Assembly (NCBI GenBank): GCA_948567375.1
Contig: OX419757.1
Coordinates: 34,162,001-34,226,000, forward strand
Direction: 5' to 3'
Source of the DNA: Lunularia cruciata
Taxonomy: Eukaryota; Streptophyta; Marchantiopsida; Lunulariales; Lunulariaceae
DNA length: 64,000 nucleotides
A program made the translations under genes and the position numbers. Of this stretch, positions 11,681 through 23,689 are shown one piece after another (within the stretch, counting starts at the first letter, position 1; each line of letters opens with the position of its first letter). Below the pieces are notes generated by a model, which was not told where the DNA came from, made no database searches, and saw only the letters and a list, made by a program, of their open reading frames with translations.

Positions 11681-12332
11681 TTGAGTTCACTCTCACATAA
11701 ACTCACACTAAATAGCACCTATGTCCTACGTAGATTATTTTTCCAACAACATTGATAGATTTTTCTACTCACTAGATTTCTCCTTGGTACCAACTCAATC
11801 TTGAAAGGCATACCACAATCAAAGGGTAATCCCTTAGGTAGATCATCCAAAAACACGTCTGCAAAATCTTGAACTATGTGATCAACCATTGCTTGATGAG
11901 GCTCCTAACTCTCCTCAGATTCTCCTTGTACAATCAACTTGATCCACACTACAAAAATAGACTAATCTTCCACCAAAGCTTGCTCTTTAGCTGCTTCACT
12001 AACAAACTTCCCATATAGGGAGTTATCTTCCTTCATGGCTTGCTCTATGGCTGCCCTCTTGACAAACTTCCCATCTTGGGACTTCTCTCCCTTCATGGTT
12101 TGCTGTATGGTTGCTTTTTTACAAACTTCCCATCTTGGTGCTTCTTTCCTTCCAAAGCTTGCTCTATAGCTACTTTCCTTAAAAACTTCTCATCTTGGGA
12201 TTGACTATCCTTACGTGTCTTACTCAAAGGTGCTAGACAACCTAATTGGAAATTCCTACCTTGGTGTTATACTTGAATTTTTCATTGGGTCCAATCAAAT
12301 TGAACCTTATGTCATTCAAGCCAAGGTAGTCC

Positions 12333-12600
12333 TTAAAGAACATCAAAGTGTAGAGGTGCCACTACAAACCTCATACACTCCAAATATTCCTTCCTAATCT
12401 TGAAGGTAACATGATGTGAGGTATGGAATGCAAAACCCTTTCTACCATCTTCCATCATCAATTTGCTTTCAATTACTGGCTTGATAGGAATACACAATTC
12501 CTTTACAAATTTTATAGACATGTAATTCTCTCAACTTCCAAAATGAACCAAAATCCTACAACCATGATTAGATATCATACCTTGCAAGTGAAGCAAACTT
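12333..12600 (-). pseudogene. Protease remnant of copy A1
   Basis: The frame contains MSIKFVKELCIPIKPVIESK, matching the A2 protease region. The active-site segment just upstream reads LVHFGS where LVDSGS is expected, so the catalytic aspartate is lost. Confidence 0.62.
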
Positions 12601-12699
12601 GCAAAGGTTGAGCTTTCAATCCCCAAGAACTAATCAAGTTCCCAATAGGTGGCTCAAAATCTCTTACTAGGATTCCTTATTTCCTTGATCATTTTGTTC

Positions 12700-13311
12700 C
12701 ACAAATTCCATTTGGGCAACTTGTTGACGTCACTTATTCTTGAGTGGACACTCTATAATATGGTGTCCAATTTGGCAATAATATAAACATCCACCATTTT
12801 GTTATAATCTTTCACTATCTATTATGCCAAGTGGTCTTTGCTAGATGGCATCAATCTCCATTGGTATTGGCTCCTCCACCCATGTGTAGTGTGTGGGTGG
12901 GTTCAAGGAAGGCCAAGGTCTAGACAAAGTTGTCACAACCAACAAATCAAAGCATTCACCCAACTGCATGGCTTCCCCCAAGTCTTTGGGCTCATGCATA
13001 GTCACTTCTAATCTAGTGCAAGACTTCAAGCCTCTCACTAAGCAATCTAAAGCTTCTCCATCTAGTATATCTGGAATTTGCATAATGATGTTCTGGAATT
13101 GGGTGATATAGCTTCTTACCAAACCAATCTGCTTCAATTCTGCCAACTTATCTTGTGCGGCCTGTGTGGCATTTATAGCTTGGAACCGCCCAATTGTTGT
13201 ACTCTTGAATTCTTCCCATGTCAAGATTGGCATGAAAAACTGCCGCTCAGCTCGTTCCACCTTGAATTGCCACCATAATTTAGCCACTCTATCTAATTGG
13301 CTTGAAGCCAA
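12700..13311 (-). CDS. Gag of copy A1 with following zinc knuckle
   Basis: A 156-residue open frame (13311 down to 12841) matches the retrotransposon gag core: WWQFKVERAE, WEEFKSTTIGRF, LAELKQIGLVRSYITQFQNI and LDCLVRGLKS segments in the usual order. It ends after PIPMEIDAI. About 60 bp further on, a CCHC-like knuckle (CLYYCQIGHHIIEC, with an extra residue in the first Cys pair) appears in broken frame at about 12745-12790. Gag forms the particle that packages element RNA. The true N-terminus probably lay upstream (toward 13560), now broken. Confidence 0.75.
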
Positions 13312-13836
13312 TAGAATTTATCTCCGTTCATCTTGAAGGTTTTTTGCTTTGAAGTAACATTCAAGATCAAACACAAAATTTTCCACTACACCCATAAGGT
13401 TCTTGCTTTCAAATACCTTAGGAATTGGAAATTAAATTTTCTCTTCTCCTTCTCGTACTAGTGCTCTCTCTACCTGCTCTTGTCTATGATGGTCTCATTC
13501 ATCTAACAATTGAGTAAGGTGCTCGATTTGTTGTTGCATAGCAAGGATAACTTTGGGCATTGCCACAATGGTTTCTACTCTATCACACTACCCCCAATTT
13601 ATCTAATTTATTAACACATAGATGTAACACATCCACCATTCTCCATAAGTTACAACCAGAAGCAAGAAGGGTTCCTTAGACAAGGTGATCATATGCAAAA
13701 AATCATGTCCAAAGCGTGATGAATTGTGTGAAAAGATGCTTGGATAGTACTTGGACACAAAAATTCCCAATGGTTTGGTAGAAATGGATTTGGTGGTCCA
13801 TAAATTCCATCCATCCCATTCTTGCCTTGATACCAA

Positions 13837-14261
13837 TGTAAAAGACCAAGACCAAGGAGAAAAATAGGAGAATGGAAGCTCACATTGGAACACTTGAATG
13901 AAAGAAATTCCAAATGCCTAGCATGAGCTTTGGCTATTGTATTTATAGGGATCATACAAGGCTCTTGAGAAGCTTCTCAAGAAGCTTCCTTGAGCAACTT
14001 TCTTGGAGTGCATGCCAAGTTATTTGAGAAGCTTCTCAAGAAGCTTCCTTCTTTAAGCCGTCTACTTGGTGTGTAAGCTAAGTTTGTTGGAAGCTTTTAG
14101 AAGCTTCCTTCTAGAAACTACTTACGTAGAGTGCAAACTAAGCTAGTGAAAAGCTTCCAAAGAAGCTTCCTAGATACTTCTAGGATATTCCAGGCTAATT
14201 TGGCTTATTCACTATTTTTTTAGCCTTGACTAACTTTGTTGCTAAATTCCATATTGTTACA
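13837..14261 (-). repeat. Family A 5' LTR of copy A1
   Basis: The 425 bp LTR is bounded by tgtaaaag and ttgttaca on the plus strand. The primer-binding site lies immediately left, at about 13826-13837. It holds a dense series of gaagcttc palindromes at 13970-14170, including the 18-base palindrome cttgagaagcttctcaag. Confidence 0.88.
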
Positions 14262-14501
14262 AAGTAGGCGGTTTCTAGAAAGAAACTTCTTGAGAAGCTT
14301 CCCGGTTAGTTGGGCTTGCACTCTAAGAAGACAGTTTTTAGAAATTTTCTTGAGAAACTTCTCAAGATCCTTGTATGTTTCCTTTTAGATACGAAAGCTT
14401 AAGCTCATGCTAGGCATTTGGAGTTTCTCTTATTCAAGAGTCCCAATGTGATATTTCATTCTAAGCTTCCATTCTCCTATTTCTCTCCTTGGTCTTTTAC
14501 A
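14262..14501 (+). repeat. Inverted family A LTR fragment
   Basis: A second LTR piece in the opposite orientation abuts the A1 5' LTR and ends ggtcttttaca at 14501. It forms an inverted repeat with 13837-14080 and is probably left from another insertion or rearrangement. Confidence 0.75.
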
Positions 14502-14641
14502 TCTAGCCTTGGAAGACTATAATGGAGTTTTGGTTCTTTGCCTTCTTAATCCATGATGCAATACACTAATAGCCATCAGAGGTTCATCTTAAGTGAGAGA
14601 CATACCAACTCACAACCCTTTGGTAGTATATAATTTTTGGA

Positions 14642-14643
<2 letters not shown>

Positions 14644-14717
<74 letters not shown>
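14644..14717. repeat. (AT)n microsatellite, 74 bp
   Basis: Uninterrupted AT dinucleotides. The surrounding stretch 14502-15242 is AT-rich and holds no gene. Confidence 0.98.
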
Positions 14718-14719
<2 letters not shown>

Positions 14720-14982
14720 CATAGCTCAAACATTCAATTACTCTAGGATGCATACCTTCCACCTTGCTCTAATTATAGCTTTATTAAAACTATTAGGTTT
14801 TTTAACAAGTTATTTTACTCAAGTAACATACCTCAAGGTATGTTATTTTGTTATTCTTCTAGAAGGTTGATCTATTCTTTGATAGATAAAGAAATTTACT
14901 CAATATAATTATAAATTAAGTACATATAAAGGATTATCCAAAATGAACTTTAAAGTTAAGCTACTCTTAAGGATCATTTTCT

Positions 14983-15120
14983 CTTCTTGAGATATTGAGG
15001 TATTATCACATATGTTAATCATATTTGTCATCTTGAAATATTGAGATATTATCACAAAGTTATCATATTTGTCATCTTGAAATATTGAGGTCCTATCATA
15101 AAGGTTAATGATATCTGTCA
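14983..15120. repeat. Degenerate tandem repeat, about 45 bp unit, three copies
   Basis: Units containing tcttgaaatattgag and tattatcac recur at about 14985, 15031 and 15075. Confidence 0.8.
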
Positions 15121-15386
15121 AGTGGATTGGTATGTGGCAAGAAGACAAAATAAGTACAATATTACACTTGCAATTCTTGACTAACTACTCTTAACTTCTT
15201 CTATAAATCTTACTAACTACTCTAGATTTCACTTACAAGTTTTGTCATGCCATTTCTAGTGTCACTTCTAGATTGCTTGAACATTGGAGTTGTAGTGATA
15301 GTAGTTAGAGTTATTTTAGCAGTCCCTCATAGACTACTTTCTGACGGTCAGATTTTGTGTTTGGAGTACTCACTTCATGGTGGGGC

Positions 15387-16504
15387 TGTAATACCAAGAG
15401 CTAACCATATGATCTAGATGTGAAATTTGGTTTGGTATCATCTAGAATGATGTTATACATGATGGTCAAAATAGATCAGATAGAAGTATCACCAAAAGAA
15501 TTTCTACAAATAGAGTAGAAACCAAAATATACTTGAGAACCTTAGAACCAATAGCTAGACATATGATTTAAAGGTGAGAATTGGTTTGGTAACATCTCAA
15601 AGGATTTTACACATGATGGACTAAACAGATCAAAAAGAAGTATCACCAAAAGGAGACTTCTAATAACAAAGTAGGAATCCATTTTGGAGGCCTAAATGGA
15701 TGAATTAGGCCTTGAAAATATGCAGATCCCCCCCCCCCCCCAAAACAAAGGAAAGGTTGGCCTTCTCTCCCTCCAGCCATATGATCTAGATGTGAAATTT
15801 GGTCCGGTAACATCTAGAATCATGTTAACATGATGGAAAAAATATATCAGATAGAAGTATCACCAAAAGAGTACTTCTACCAATAGGGCAAAAACTGAAA
15901 TAGACTTGAAAACCGCAAAACCAATAGCTAGACATATAATTTAAAGGTGAGAATTGGTTTTGTAACATCTGTAAGGATGTTACACATGATGTACTAAATA
16001 GATTGGAAAAAGATATCACCAAAAGTGGACTTCTACTAATAGAGTAGGAACCAAAATATATGCTTGAAATCTTTGAATGCAATTTTGGAGGCCTTAAAAA
16101 ATGAATTAGGCCTCAAAAGTGTGCAAACCCCCCCCCCTCCCCCCAATAGAAGGAAGGTTGGCCTTCACTCTCCCCTGGTTTGTCTTGTCAAGAGCTTTCC
16201 AATGATACTTGTCCCATGTGATTTTGAGATTCTTACAAGAAGATTCCTTGAAAGATTTCCTCTGGTCAAAGCTTGGTTGACCAACTAGATAGGACCAAGA
16301 CCAACATGTCACCCATCCAAGTAAGTAATCCAAGGGTGGAGCTTGTTGACATGTCACATATCCATGTGCCTAATCCTATGGTGGAGCTTCCTTCGAGGAG
16401 ATCCTCTTTGTCTATATAATAAAGAGAGGGTGCTCCTTTGGGGCATCGAAGGATTTAGTGTGAAATATATGTTTTCTCTCTTCTCTTGTCATCAGAGTAT
16501 TACA
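15387..16504 (+). repeat. Family C LTR with internal tandem duplication, inside B1 LTR
   Basis: It starts tgtaataccaagag and ends gagtattaca, like the solo LTR at 2195-2785, but its 5' half is repeated. Segments of about 150 and 230 bp alternate (starts near 15397, 15545, 15775 and 15920), a period of about 377 bp. A TATA-like ctatataataaag lies near 16413. Poly-C runs occur at about 15728-15741 and 16128-16144. The LTR interrupts the B1 5' LTR. Confidence 0.75.
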
Positions 16505-16805
16505 TCTCTCTAGAGCTTCACTTTGAAAGTATACCCCTGGACTCGTGCTAGGTCTAAAACCCTAACGGTCCCGTTGATGGTACACCCAACGGTGCAAAGT
16601 GACGGTGGGCCCTTGTAATACTCTAAGGACAAGAGAAGAGAGAGAACACAAATTACACACTCAACATTTGGTGCCCCAAAGAAGCACCTTCACTTTGTTA
16701 TATGGACAAAGAGGAGCTCCTCCAAGGAAGCTCCACCATAGGATTAGGCACATAGATTGGTGACATGTCAGCAAGCTCCACCCTTGGATTACTTGCAAAA
16801 CACCA
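16505..16805 (-). repeat. Inverted piece of family B LTR and family C LTR
   Basis: Positions 16505-16613 match the middle of the family B LTR in reverse orientation (accctaacggtcccgttga). Positions 16614-16805 are the 3' part of a family C LTR in reverse orientation, pairing with 16310-16504. This is a local inversion-type rearrangement of nested LTRs. Confidence 0.7.
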
Positions 16806-17793
16806 ACTAAGCACCACCAAGTTGAGCCTTCAAGTTCATGGCTATGGTGGACAGAGGCCGATAAGCGTCACTTGGATTCTCTTAGCTAAAGTGGGTGTAG
16901 CTTGACTGTAATAAGTGCCTAGTTATTGGTAGTTTATAGAGTGATAGATCAAGTACTGATGTGAGTTGAATTGATTTGAGTGGTGTAAACAAACTGATTT
17001 CATCAAAGAAGTGAGCTCTTTGGAGCTGCACTTTGAAAGTATATCCATAGACTCAACCTCTCTGGTCCCTAGACTGGTGCCCTAACCAACTAGTCCACCC
17101 TCACTTGTTGTCCTGGTGATGGTTCCACCATTACCTATACACTTATAGCTTTGGCTAGGAGAGGCAACTTGGTCTCATTCTTGGTGATCTTGGTAGCTTA
17201 GGACATAGATAAGAACTCCTATTATGTCAAATTCCAAATGGTGGTAGAGTCAATCTCATGTTGCTTTATGAGATGGAGGGTTTTTGTTTAGATTTCTTGT
17301 GATTGGACCACTTCCATTCTCTACTTCTTGTTTGTGCACCACATTTGTGTGAGGTGCCCTGAATTTAGAGCGTTGGTGCTTTAGTGTGTTCTTGGTGGTG
17401 AGGCTAGAGTAATGACAAATCAGACTACCATTTTTTTTCTTTGGTGAGGCTAGAGTGATGACCAGTCACACTACCGTTGTTTCTCTCCGGTGAGGTAGGA
17501 AGTGATGATATGCAAACATGAGAGTGTGTGTTGTGATGGCAGGTTATATGTTGCCTTTTCCCTAGTGTAGTTGACTCAGTTAGAGTTACATAAGTGGGTA
17601 ATGTTCTATTGGTATTGGCACTTGGTGGTGCTTAGTTGGTGTTGGTTCTTGGTGGGATACTTGCTATTGTGGTTGGCGGTTTGTGGTTACTTTGTCACAA
17701 TAAATTTCTTTGGGGATTCCAAAGAAGATAGCCCTATAGTACACAATGGGTTCTCAGAGTTATGCTTAGTATCAACCTATATCTTAGGTCCCA

Positions 17794-19165
17794 ATGAGGG
17801 AGGAGATTGACTCTGAGTTGGAGTTTGACATAGGAGTTGATTCAGTTGAGAGTGCCCTTGGTGTGTTAGCACCGTTGTTGTGGGATATGGACAAGATTTA
17901 TGGGGCATCCAATGGCCCTAGGCGTTACTTTGGTATAGTGGCTACCATTGAGTTGGATGACTTCATCCAAGAGTTTGATAGTTGGTGTGATCTACAATAG
18001 GTACTGAATAGGAGCCAACTTTGTTCACACCTTTCATGACATGGAAGGGCTTGTTTTAGCATTCAGAGGGTCCACCGATGGATGACTACCATGAGTTCTG
18101 GAGAGCTCACTTGGAGGAGATTGAGCTATGGAGACAATATTGGTCTCCAAACTATGTATCCATTACTTCAGGCTCAGTTTCTAGGGGTAGATTGACTATA
18201 CCCACGAGTTCTAGCTCGAGTAGCATTGGTGGAACTAGTGGAGGTGCACTAGCTAGAGATAGTGCTACTATAAGTGGAGGTACATCTACAAGAGGTGGTG
18301 TAGTAATGGGGTTTAACCCCATGGTGGAGTTCTTCCACTATTTGAGGCAAAAATACCAAGGAGTGCGGACTGACAAGTTGAGGAGCTTGCAAGAGTTCCA
18401 ACGGAAGGCTGGAGAGAGCCTACATGAGGCATACACTCGCATGAAGCGGCTGATAAGTTTCACTCAGGGAGTTACCAAGGCCCAAGTAGTCCAGTTTTGG
18501 TATGGGTTACTGGATAGGGAGTTGCAACTTAGAGTTTGTGATGCTACATTATTACATGCTACTTTGCCTACTTTTGTGGTGGTCTTTGGTTTGGCTAAGC
18601 ATATTGAGCTCAACATGGTGGAGGAGAGAGTGGTGACATCTAGATTTGGTAGGGAGACCTCATCCACAATTGTGACTTCTTCTAGAGTGCAGTAGAGTGC
18701 ACCATGCCCAATTGGTTTTTGAGGATAGGGTGGATAGCCTAGATCCTATGGAGCGAGTGGATGGCCTAGTGAAGCTAGACCCTTACCTTCATTTTTGGGT
18801 CAACAACAGCCAATGAGTGGTGGTGTTGCTTGTTGGACTTGTGGTGGACTTCACCATAAGAGAGAGTGTACTTAGGGCAACAGACCTTATACCTTTGGTG
18901 CATCATAGCCAACATAGAGACAATGTGATCATTATCACATATATGGTCACTCTAGTGACTGGTGCTTTGACCTACACCTAGAGTTACAAAGTGGTAGGGC
19001 TACTATGGTAGGTAGTAGAGGAGCTCTAGCTCATGGAGGGAAAGGTGGTAGAGGATCTACACCTAGTAGGGATGCATTACTTGCCCTTACTTTTGATATA
19101 ATTACGGCTACTCGGATTGAGCAGTTTGAGCAAAGATTGGCTAGTATGGCCATTGCTTAGAGGAA
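17794..19165 (+). pseudogene. Gag of copy B1 with CCHC knuckles
   Basis: It starts MREEIDSELEF and reads to DSWCDLQ, where a TAG interrupts. The next frame (18078-18695) contains the gag core: PMVEFFHYLRQKYQGVRTDK, EFQRKAGESLHEAYTRMKRL and QFWYGLLDREL. At about 18830-18980 two zinc knuckles follow, C-x2-C-x4-H-x4-C then a degenerate second. Several TAG stops fall at the same places as in B2. Confidence 0.78.
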
Positions 19166-19499
19166 ATCAGATATGAGGCTTCCACCTCATATCTTGGTGA
19201 TAGAGATGCTTTGGACTTCATGTACGGAGTAGCATAGGTGGATGTATCTGCATCACTAACTAGGAATGCAGTACGTGCTCCAGAGCCTAGAGGAGCATTA
19301 GTGGAGTTGGAACCCACAGAGAGGAGAGGTTGGGAGACAAGTCAGACTCCCTAGTCTTGCATGCTCTTTGAGGCCCTACAAATGTCATCTATGGCCTCTA
19401 GATGTCTTAGTGCGGGTGTGGTAGGTGGTGATGGATGCACGATGGACTACCTACTAGTCAATCACCTACTACTACACAGATTGAGTCTAGCACAATGTT

Positions 19500-20180
19500 G
19501 GGGGCAGCTTAGCTGATTATGCTCTATCCTTTATTTTCAGCCAGTGACATGTGTACATTGGAAGTTGACCCAACCCCAATGTTCAGATTGGTTGCTATGC
19601 TTTGTGAGAGTAGGGATGATGTGGTTCCTACTACTAGAGCAGAGGTGGTTGATAGTGGAGTTGACTTGGTTGAGGAGCATGGGATTTGCTCAACAACCAA
19701 TGGTTTATGGCAGGCAACAATGGCTAGATTGGAGGAGTTGCCAGCTAGACCAGCCTTTTAGAGGGTGCGGTCACACCTAGTGTTGTCTTATTGGATAACT
19801 AGAGGGGGATTTTTTGTTTGGTGGGACCTTTAGAGAAGGTCTATACACCACAAAGGGTCTTACTTGACTATGGTGCGCAACCCCTTATGTTAGGGAAGTT
19901 GCAGTTGTCAATCTTGAGTTACAAAAGACCAATGTGAAGAGGTGCCCATTTCAGATCCAGACATCTCTAGGTGGTGGTTCAACAAAATACATCACATGTG
20001 GAGAGCTAATTATTTAGATTCAGCCTTGTCATCCAACTAATAGCTTGGTGGTGAGAGCTCAAGCTATTGTGACAATAGTTGAGTCATATGATGTGCTAGT
20101 TGGTGGAGTAGTGTTATACCCCATGGGTTTCAGTATTGACTATTGGGAGGAAATAGCCTCCTATAGACCAGGTTAGAAGT
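19500..20180 (+). pseudogene. Protease region of copy B1
   Basis: At 19857-19890 the frame reads VLLDYGAQPLMLGK, the retropepsin active-site segment with tyrosine where serine or threonine is usual. The matching B2 segment reads DPG. TCT (serine) is one base from both TAT and CCT, so the ancestor probably had DSG. Upstream 19519-19761 encodes a spacer (MLCESRDD segment) shared with B2. Confidence 0.68.
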
Positions 20181-20574
20181 CAAGTGAGGGACGAGCATGT
20201 TGCCTACCAATACACTTCAATAGTGGCAATCTTGGCTCACTATATTCCAAGACCATGATAGCATCAATTTCAGCTTTCAATGGTGCAAATACTTGGCTTG
20301 GTGACTTATTGGAGAGGAATGCCCATGTAGAGGATACCCTAGTACCAAAAGAGATCACTCAGATTTGGAGTGCAAGTGGGATTGTTCCATCCACCTTGGA
20401 TGTCCCATTGTGGAGTTTAGAGGAGGCATTGTAGCAATATGCAGATTAGTTGGTGCACCAAGCTTGCATTGGAGCCTTTGTACCACCAAGAGACTAGTGT
20501 GAGGATGAGCCTCCAGAGTCAATTACCTTGACACCTCTGGATACCACACTTATTGCTTAGCAGTATCCAATAGA

Positions 20575-21530
20575 AGGAGTATGTCTACTGGAGTTATTTG
20601 GTGAGATTAGCTAGACTAGCTACTATCCTTCAGGCAGATAAACAAGTACATAGGTACTTGTATGTGGAGAGAGTTGAGATTGCTAGGCAAGTCTCTTTAC
20701 ATCATGTGGCACACTTGGCTTATCAATATCCTGAGTTATTACTGATGTCAATATTCAAGGGTTACCAGAATGCCCTACCAGTAGACATTTCCTTATTGGA
20801 GAGCATGATCTGGAAAGACATAGGTCTATTCATTTGATGATTTTGGGATGGCCATGTCAAGGACATTCACGTGCAGGTTGAGGTTTGGGTCTTCAGGATC
20901 CCTGTTCTAGTGTGTTTTAGGAGATGTTATGGATACTACAATATTTCCAGGTCCATTTCTTCTGCTTACCTTTTGGAAAATATTCCTTTGATGGGTGATT
21001 CTTGCACCAAAGTGATGGCAAGTACACATCAAGTCCATTCTTGGATGGGACCTATTGTATTGTTAGATGCAGCCAGAGTGGGATCATGGGCTCTCATCTT
21101 TGTCTTTGGTGGACAAACTTCTTACCTAGAGAGGTTCTACATCGTGCTTATGATGAAATTCAACAACTAGACCACATCATTATTGATGACATCTTGGATG
21201 TTGGGCATCAATCTCAAATGGTGGTAGTGGTTGATAGGTCACCTATGGCATTGGTGAATCTAATTGGACGGCCTAGAACTACTTTTCCCACACTTATCAG
21301 TTTCCCATGCTCTCATGCTTTTCAAGAAGGAGGTCTTGGACTAGTTTGGGACTCATAGTTAAAGTAGTTGGTGGAGCCCAACACCAATGCAAGAGAGCAA
21401 GCAATGGGTTTCTGCACTAGTATTACTGATGTTCTAGTAGTGTTTGAGGCATCCAAGCATTAGGTGTTAGGTCAAGCTATGGACTTGAACTGTTTGACCT
21501 AGATTGTGAGCCTTGGCTTGGTAGAGTAGT
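20575..21530 (+). pseudogene. C5 cytosine DNA methyltransferase domain in B1 pol
   Basis: Broken plus-strand frames carry the methyltransferase motifs in canonical order. Motif I: LLELFGEIS near 20588. Motif II: YLYVERVEIAR near 20655. Motif IV: GWPCQGHSRAG, catalytic Pro-Cys-Gln codons at 20852-20860, with the nucleophile cysteine kept. Motif VI: YLLENIPLMGDS, Glu-Asn-Ile at 20976-20984. Motif VIII-like: LLDAARVG near 21060. Motif X-like: GQAMDLNCL at about 21470-21495. The I-to-X order and the spacing resemble DNMT3-type enzymes rather than plant DRM enzymes, whose motifs are permuted. Stops and frameshifts make this copy inactive. It lies between protease and RT. Confidence 0.85.
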
Positions 21531-22099
21531 GTAGGATGCGCTTGATAGGCATCACCACTCAGACACTTGTGAGCCCCGTGCCTATCAAGACAATTCAGGC
21601 ACATGCTAGGAGTGATGTACCGAGTGGACACGGTATTCTTGGGACACAAACAGTAGCTACTAGGGAGAGTAGTCTACTTGGAGTCCATCCAGGTGAGCGT
21701 GGGTTACTTGGATTACACCCTTGGTCTACTTGGGATGCTGCTAGAGGACATATGGAGCTTGTAGCTAGAGTAGAGGGAGTTTTCACATTGAGGTTGGGAC
21801 CTCTAGTGCTTGGGGGCATGACACTACTTCTCTCAAGGGTCCAGTGTAGTAGCTATTCAGTACGTCTTCCACCCCTATGATAGTTACAGAGGATACTTGG
21901 GAGTCAAATCTTGGACCCAAGCTTATAAGAGAGGAAAGACGAAGCGTTTGGAGGTTCTTGAGGAGCTATACAAGTTGTTTTGCCTTCAATATGAGGGATT
22001 TGGGTGCTCTAAAGGGACTTGGTATTTGGATTGAGTTGATTGGCAATACACCAATTTTTTTACGTCCTTATCAATATAGTGATATGGAGAGCATATTGA

Positions 22100-22960
22100 T
22101 TTAGAGTTGGAGTAGAGACCTTTTTGAGGCTTGTTTGGTAGATATTTCACATAGAGAGTATGCATTATCAACAATGATGCAAGCCAAGAAGGATATGCAT
22201 GGCAACTACGTAGATAGTTGGATGTGTGGAGATTACCATCCTATCAACTTACAAATGAGGGCTGATTGGTATGCAATGTCTACACCAAAGGAGATCTTTG
22301 ATGCGATTGGGCATGCAAAGGTCTTCAATACTTTGGATCTTTGAGCAAGATATCATCGATTGCCGATCAAGGAGGAGTATAAGTCCAAGATAACATTTTG
22401 GGCTATTGATCCTCACGGCAAGGGTGTGTTATATTAGTGGAAGTTCTTACCGTTTGGGTTAAAGAACACTCTTGCTGAGTTCTAGAGGATCATAGATAGG
22501 ATCTTAGCTGATTGGATTTGCTCAGTGCTATATTGATGACATTTTGGTCTATAGCACTATTGTAGAAGAGCATGAGAGATAGTTATTGGAGGTGTTTGAG
22601 AGGTTGAGATCTCATGGACTCAAATTACATCTTAGGAAGTGTAGGTTCTTCCACAAGCAGGTTGAGTATTTGGGTCACACTATCTATCACAAAGGACTTG
22701 GTGTTCAACAAACCAAGGTGGAGGCTATTGTACGTATTCCTTGACCTATGGATGTGAGCAGAGCGTGAGCATTCCTTGGGTTAGCAAACTTCTATCACCG
22801 CTATGATAGAGGATTTAGTGCCATTGCCAAGGCCTTGACAAGCTGACCAAGCTTACACAAGAGTGGTGTTGAGGAGATGAGCAAGAGAGAGACTTTGTAG
22901 AGCTCAAGGAGAGGTTGACATTTGCTCCTATTTTGAGGAGACTGATCAAAGGATGACCAT
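22100..22960 (+). pseudogene. Reverse transcriptase of copy B1
   Basis: Frame 22135-22344 shows GNYVDSWMCGDYHPINLQ and EIFDAIGHAKVFNTLDL, the gypsy fingers and palm. FLPFGLKNT follows near 22450. A YIDDILVYS active-site coding stretch is present near 22530 but out of frame with the preceding segment because of an indel. A QVEYLGHTIY thumb segment follows near 22660. Confidence 0.8.
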
Positions 22961-23330
22961 TTTAGGTTCACATTGATTGGAGGTATGTTGGAGCTTGGAG
23001 CAATGCTCACCCAACATGATGATGAGGAGAAGGAGTTTGTGGTGGCCTATGCTAGTTGCTCCAACAATTCAGTGGAAGCAAAATATAGTTCATATGAGGG
23101 AGAGTGCTTGGTAGTAATTTAGGTAGTAGCACATTTCTGATGTCACCTATTTGGTAATCCCTTTACTCTCATCATGGATCATCAGCCATTAAAGTGATTG
23201 ATGGAGTACAACAAGCTTTCAAGAAAGCTTACATGATGGCCTCTGATTGTATAGGAGTATGATTTCACAATTATTCATAGACTTGGAGTAGTGAACCATG
23301 AGTAGAAACCCATGTCCCAGCCAGCAAGAT
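22960..23330 (+). pseudogene. RNase H of copy B1
   Basis: An IDWRYVG-type opening near 22975, then CSNNSVEAKYSSYEGECL near 23060-23110 with the catalytic-glutamate region, and MDHQPLK near 23175. These positions keep aspartates that read asparagine in B2. Stops interrupt. Confidence 0.72.
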
Positions 23331-23689
23331 CAGACGAGAGCATGTTAGCATAGTGAGACAGATGGGGAGATTGTGCCAAGTTAGTATGCATCTGGCTTCT
23401 TTGTATATTTTTGGAGGCTTTGTTGGTGTCTCTCTCAACACATACAAGAGGAGTTATTGAGCTCATAGATCTAGAGAGTGGAGATAGTGGTATAATTCAG
23501 CGAGACATTCATAATGATGTCTTAGTGGTAGACTATCTTTGCATTGGTGTTGTGGGTGGCATAGTTGGGGCCAAGGAGAGAGACCATGTTCTTCAGTGAG
23601 ACAAGTGGTTCAGATTGGAGGGCAGACACCTTTTGCGTGTATGGGAGGACGGTAGAGTGAGAGTAGTACCACTTCCATCTTAGAGACTA

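Larger units (their letters stand above)
9532..11748. mobile_element. 2.2 kb pyrimidine-rich insertion with TG...CA ends
   Basis: Compared with copy A2, copy A1 is interrupted here. The insert starts tgtcacgggg and ends ttccaaca, so it looks like an LTR or an LTR-derived element. It has no convincing coding region. Its middle is strongly C/T-rich, it contains a 105 bp tandem duplication (10174-10383), and near its right end lies a short-period tandem array (11525-11680). A solo LTR is the simplest reading. Clear target duplications were not seen. Confidence 0.5.
6381..14261 (-). mobile_element. Family A Ty3/gypsy chromovirus copy A1, full length with insertion
   Basis: On the minus strand: 5' LTR 13837-14261, primer-binding site tggtatcaaggc directly inside it, gag, zinc knuckle, protease, then a 2.2 kb insertion (9532-11748), RT, RNase H, integrase, chromodomain, polypurine tract ggtggaggaata, and 3' LTR 6381-6789. 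Minus the insertion it is about 5.7 kb, a usual size for plant chromoviruses. Frames are interrupted throughout except gag, so it is defective. LTR divergence is visible by eye, so it is not recent. Confidence 0.88.

Noticed and set aside
14637-14870. 77-residue frame with Tyr-Ile repeats
   Set aside because: It is translated (AT)n microsatellite.
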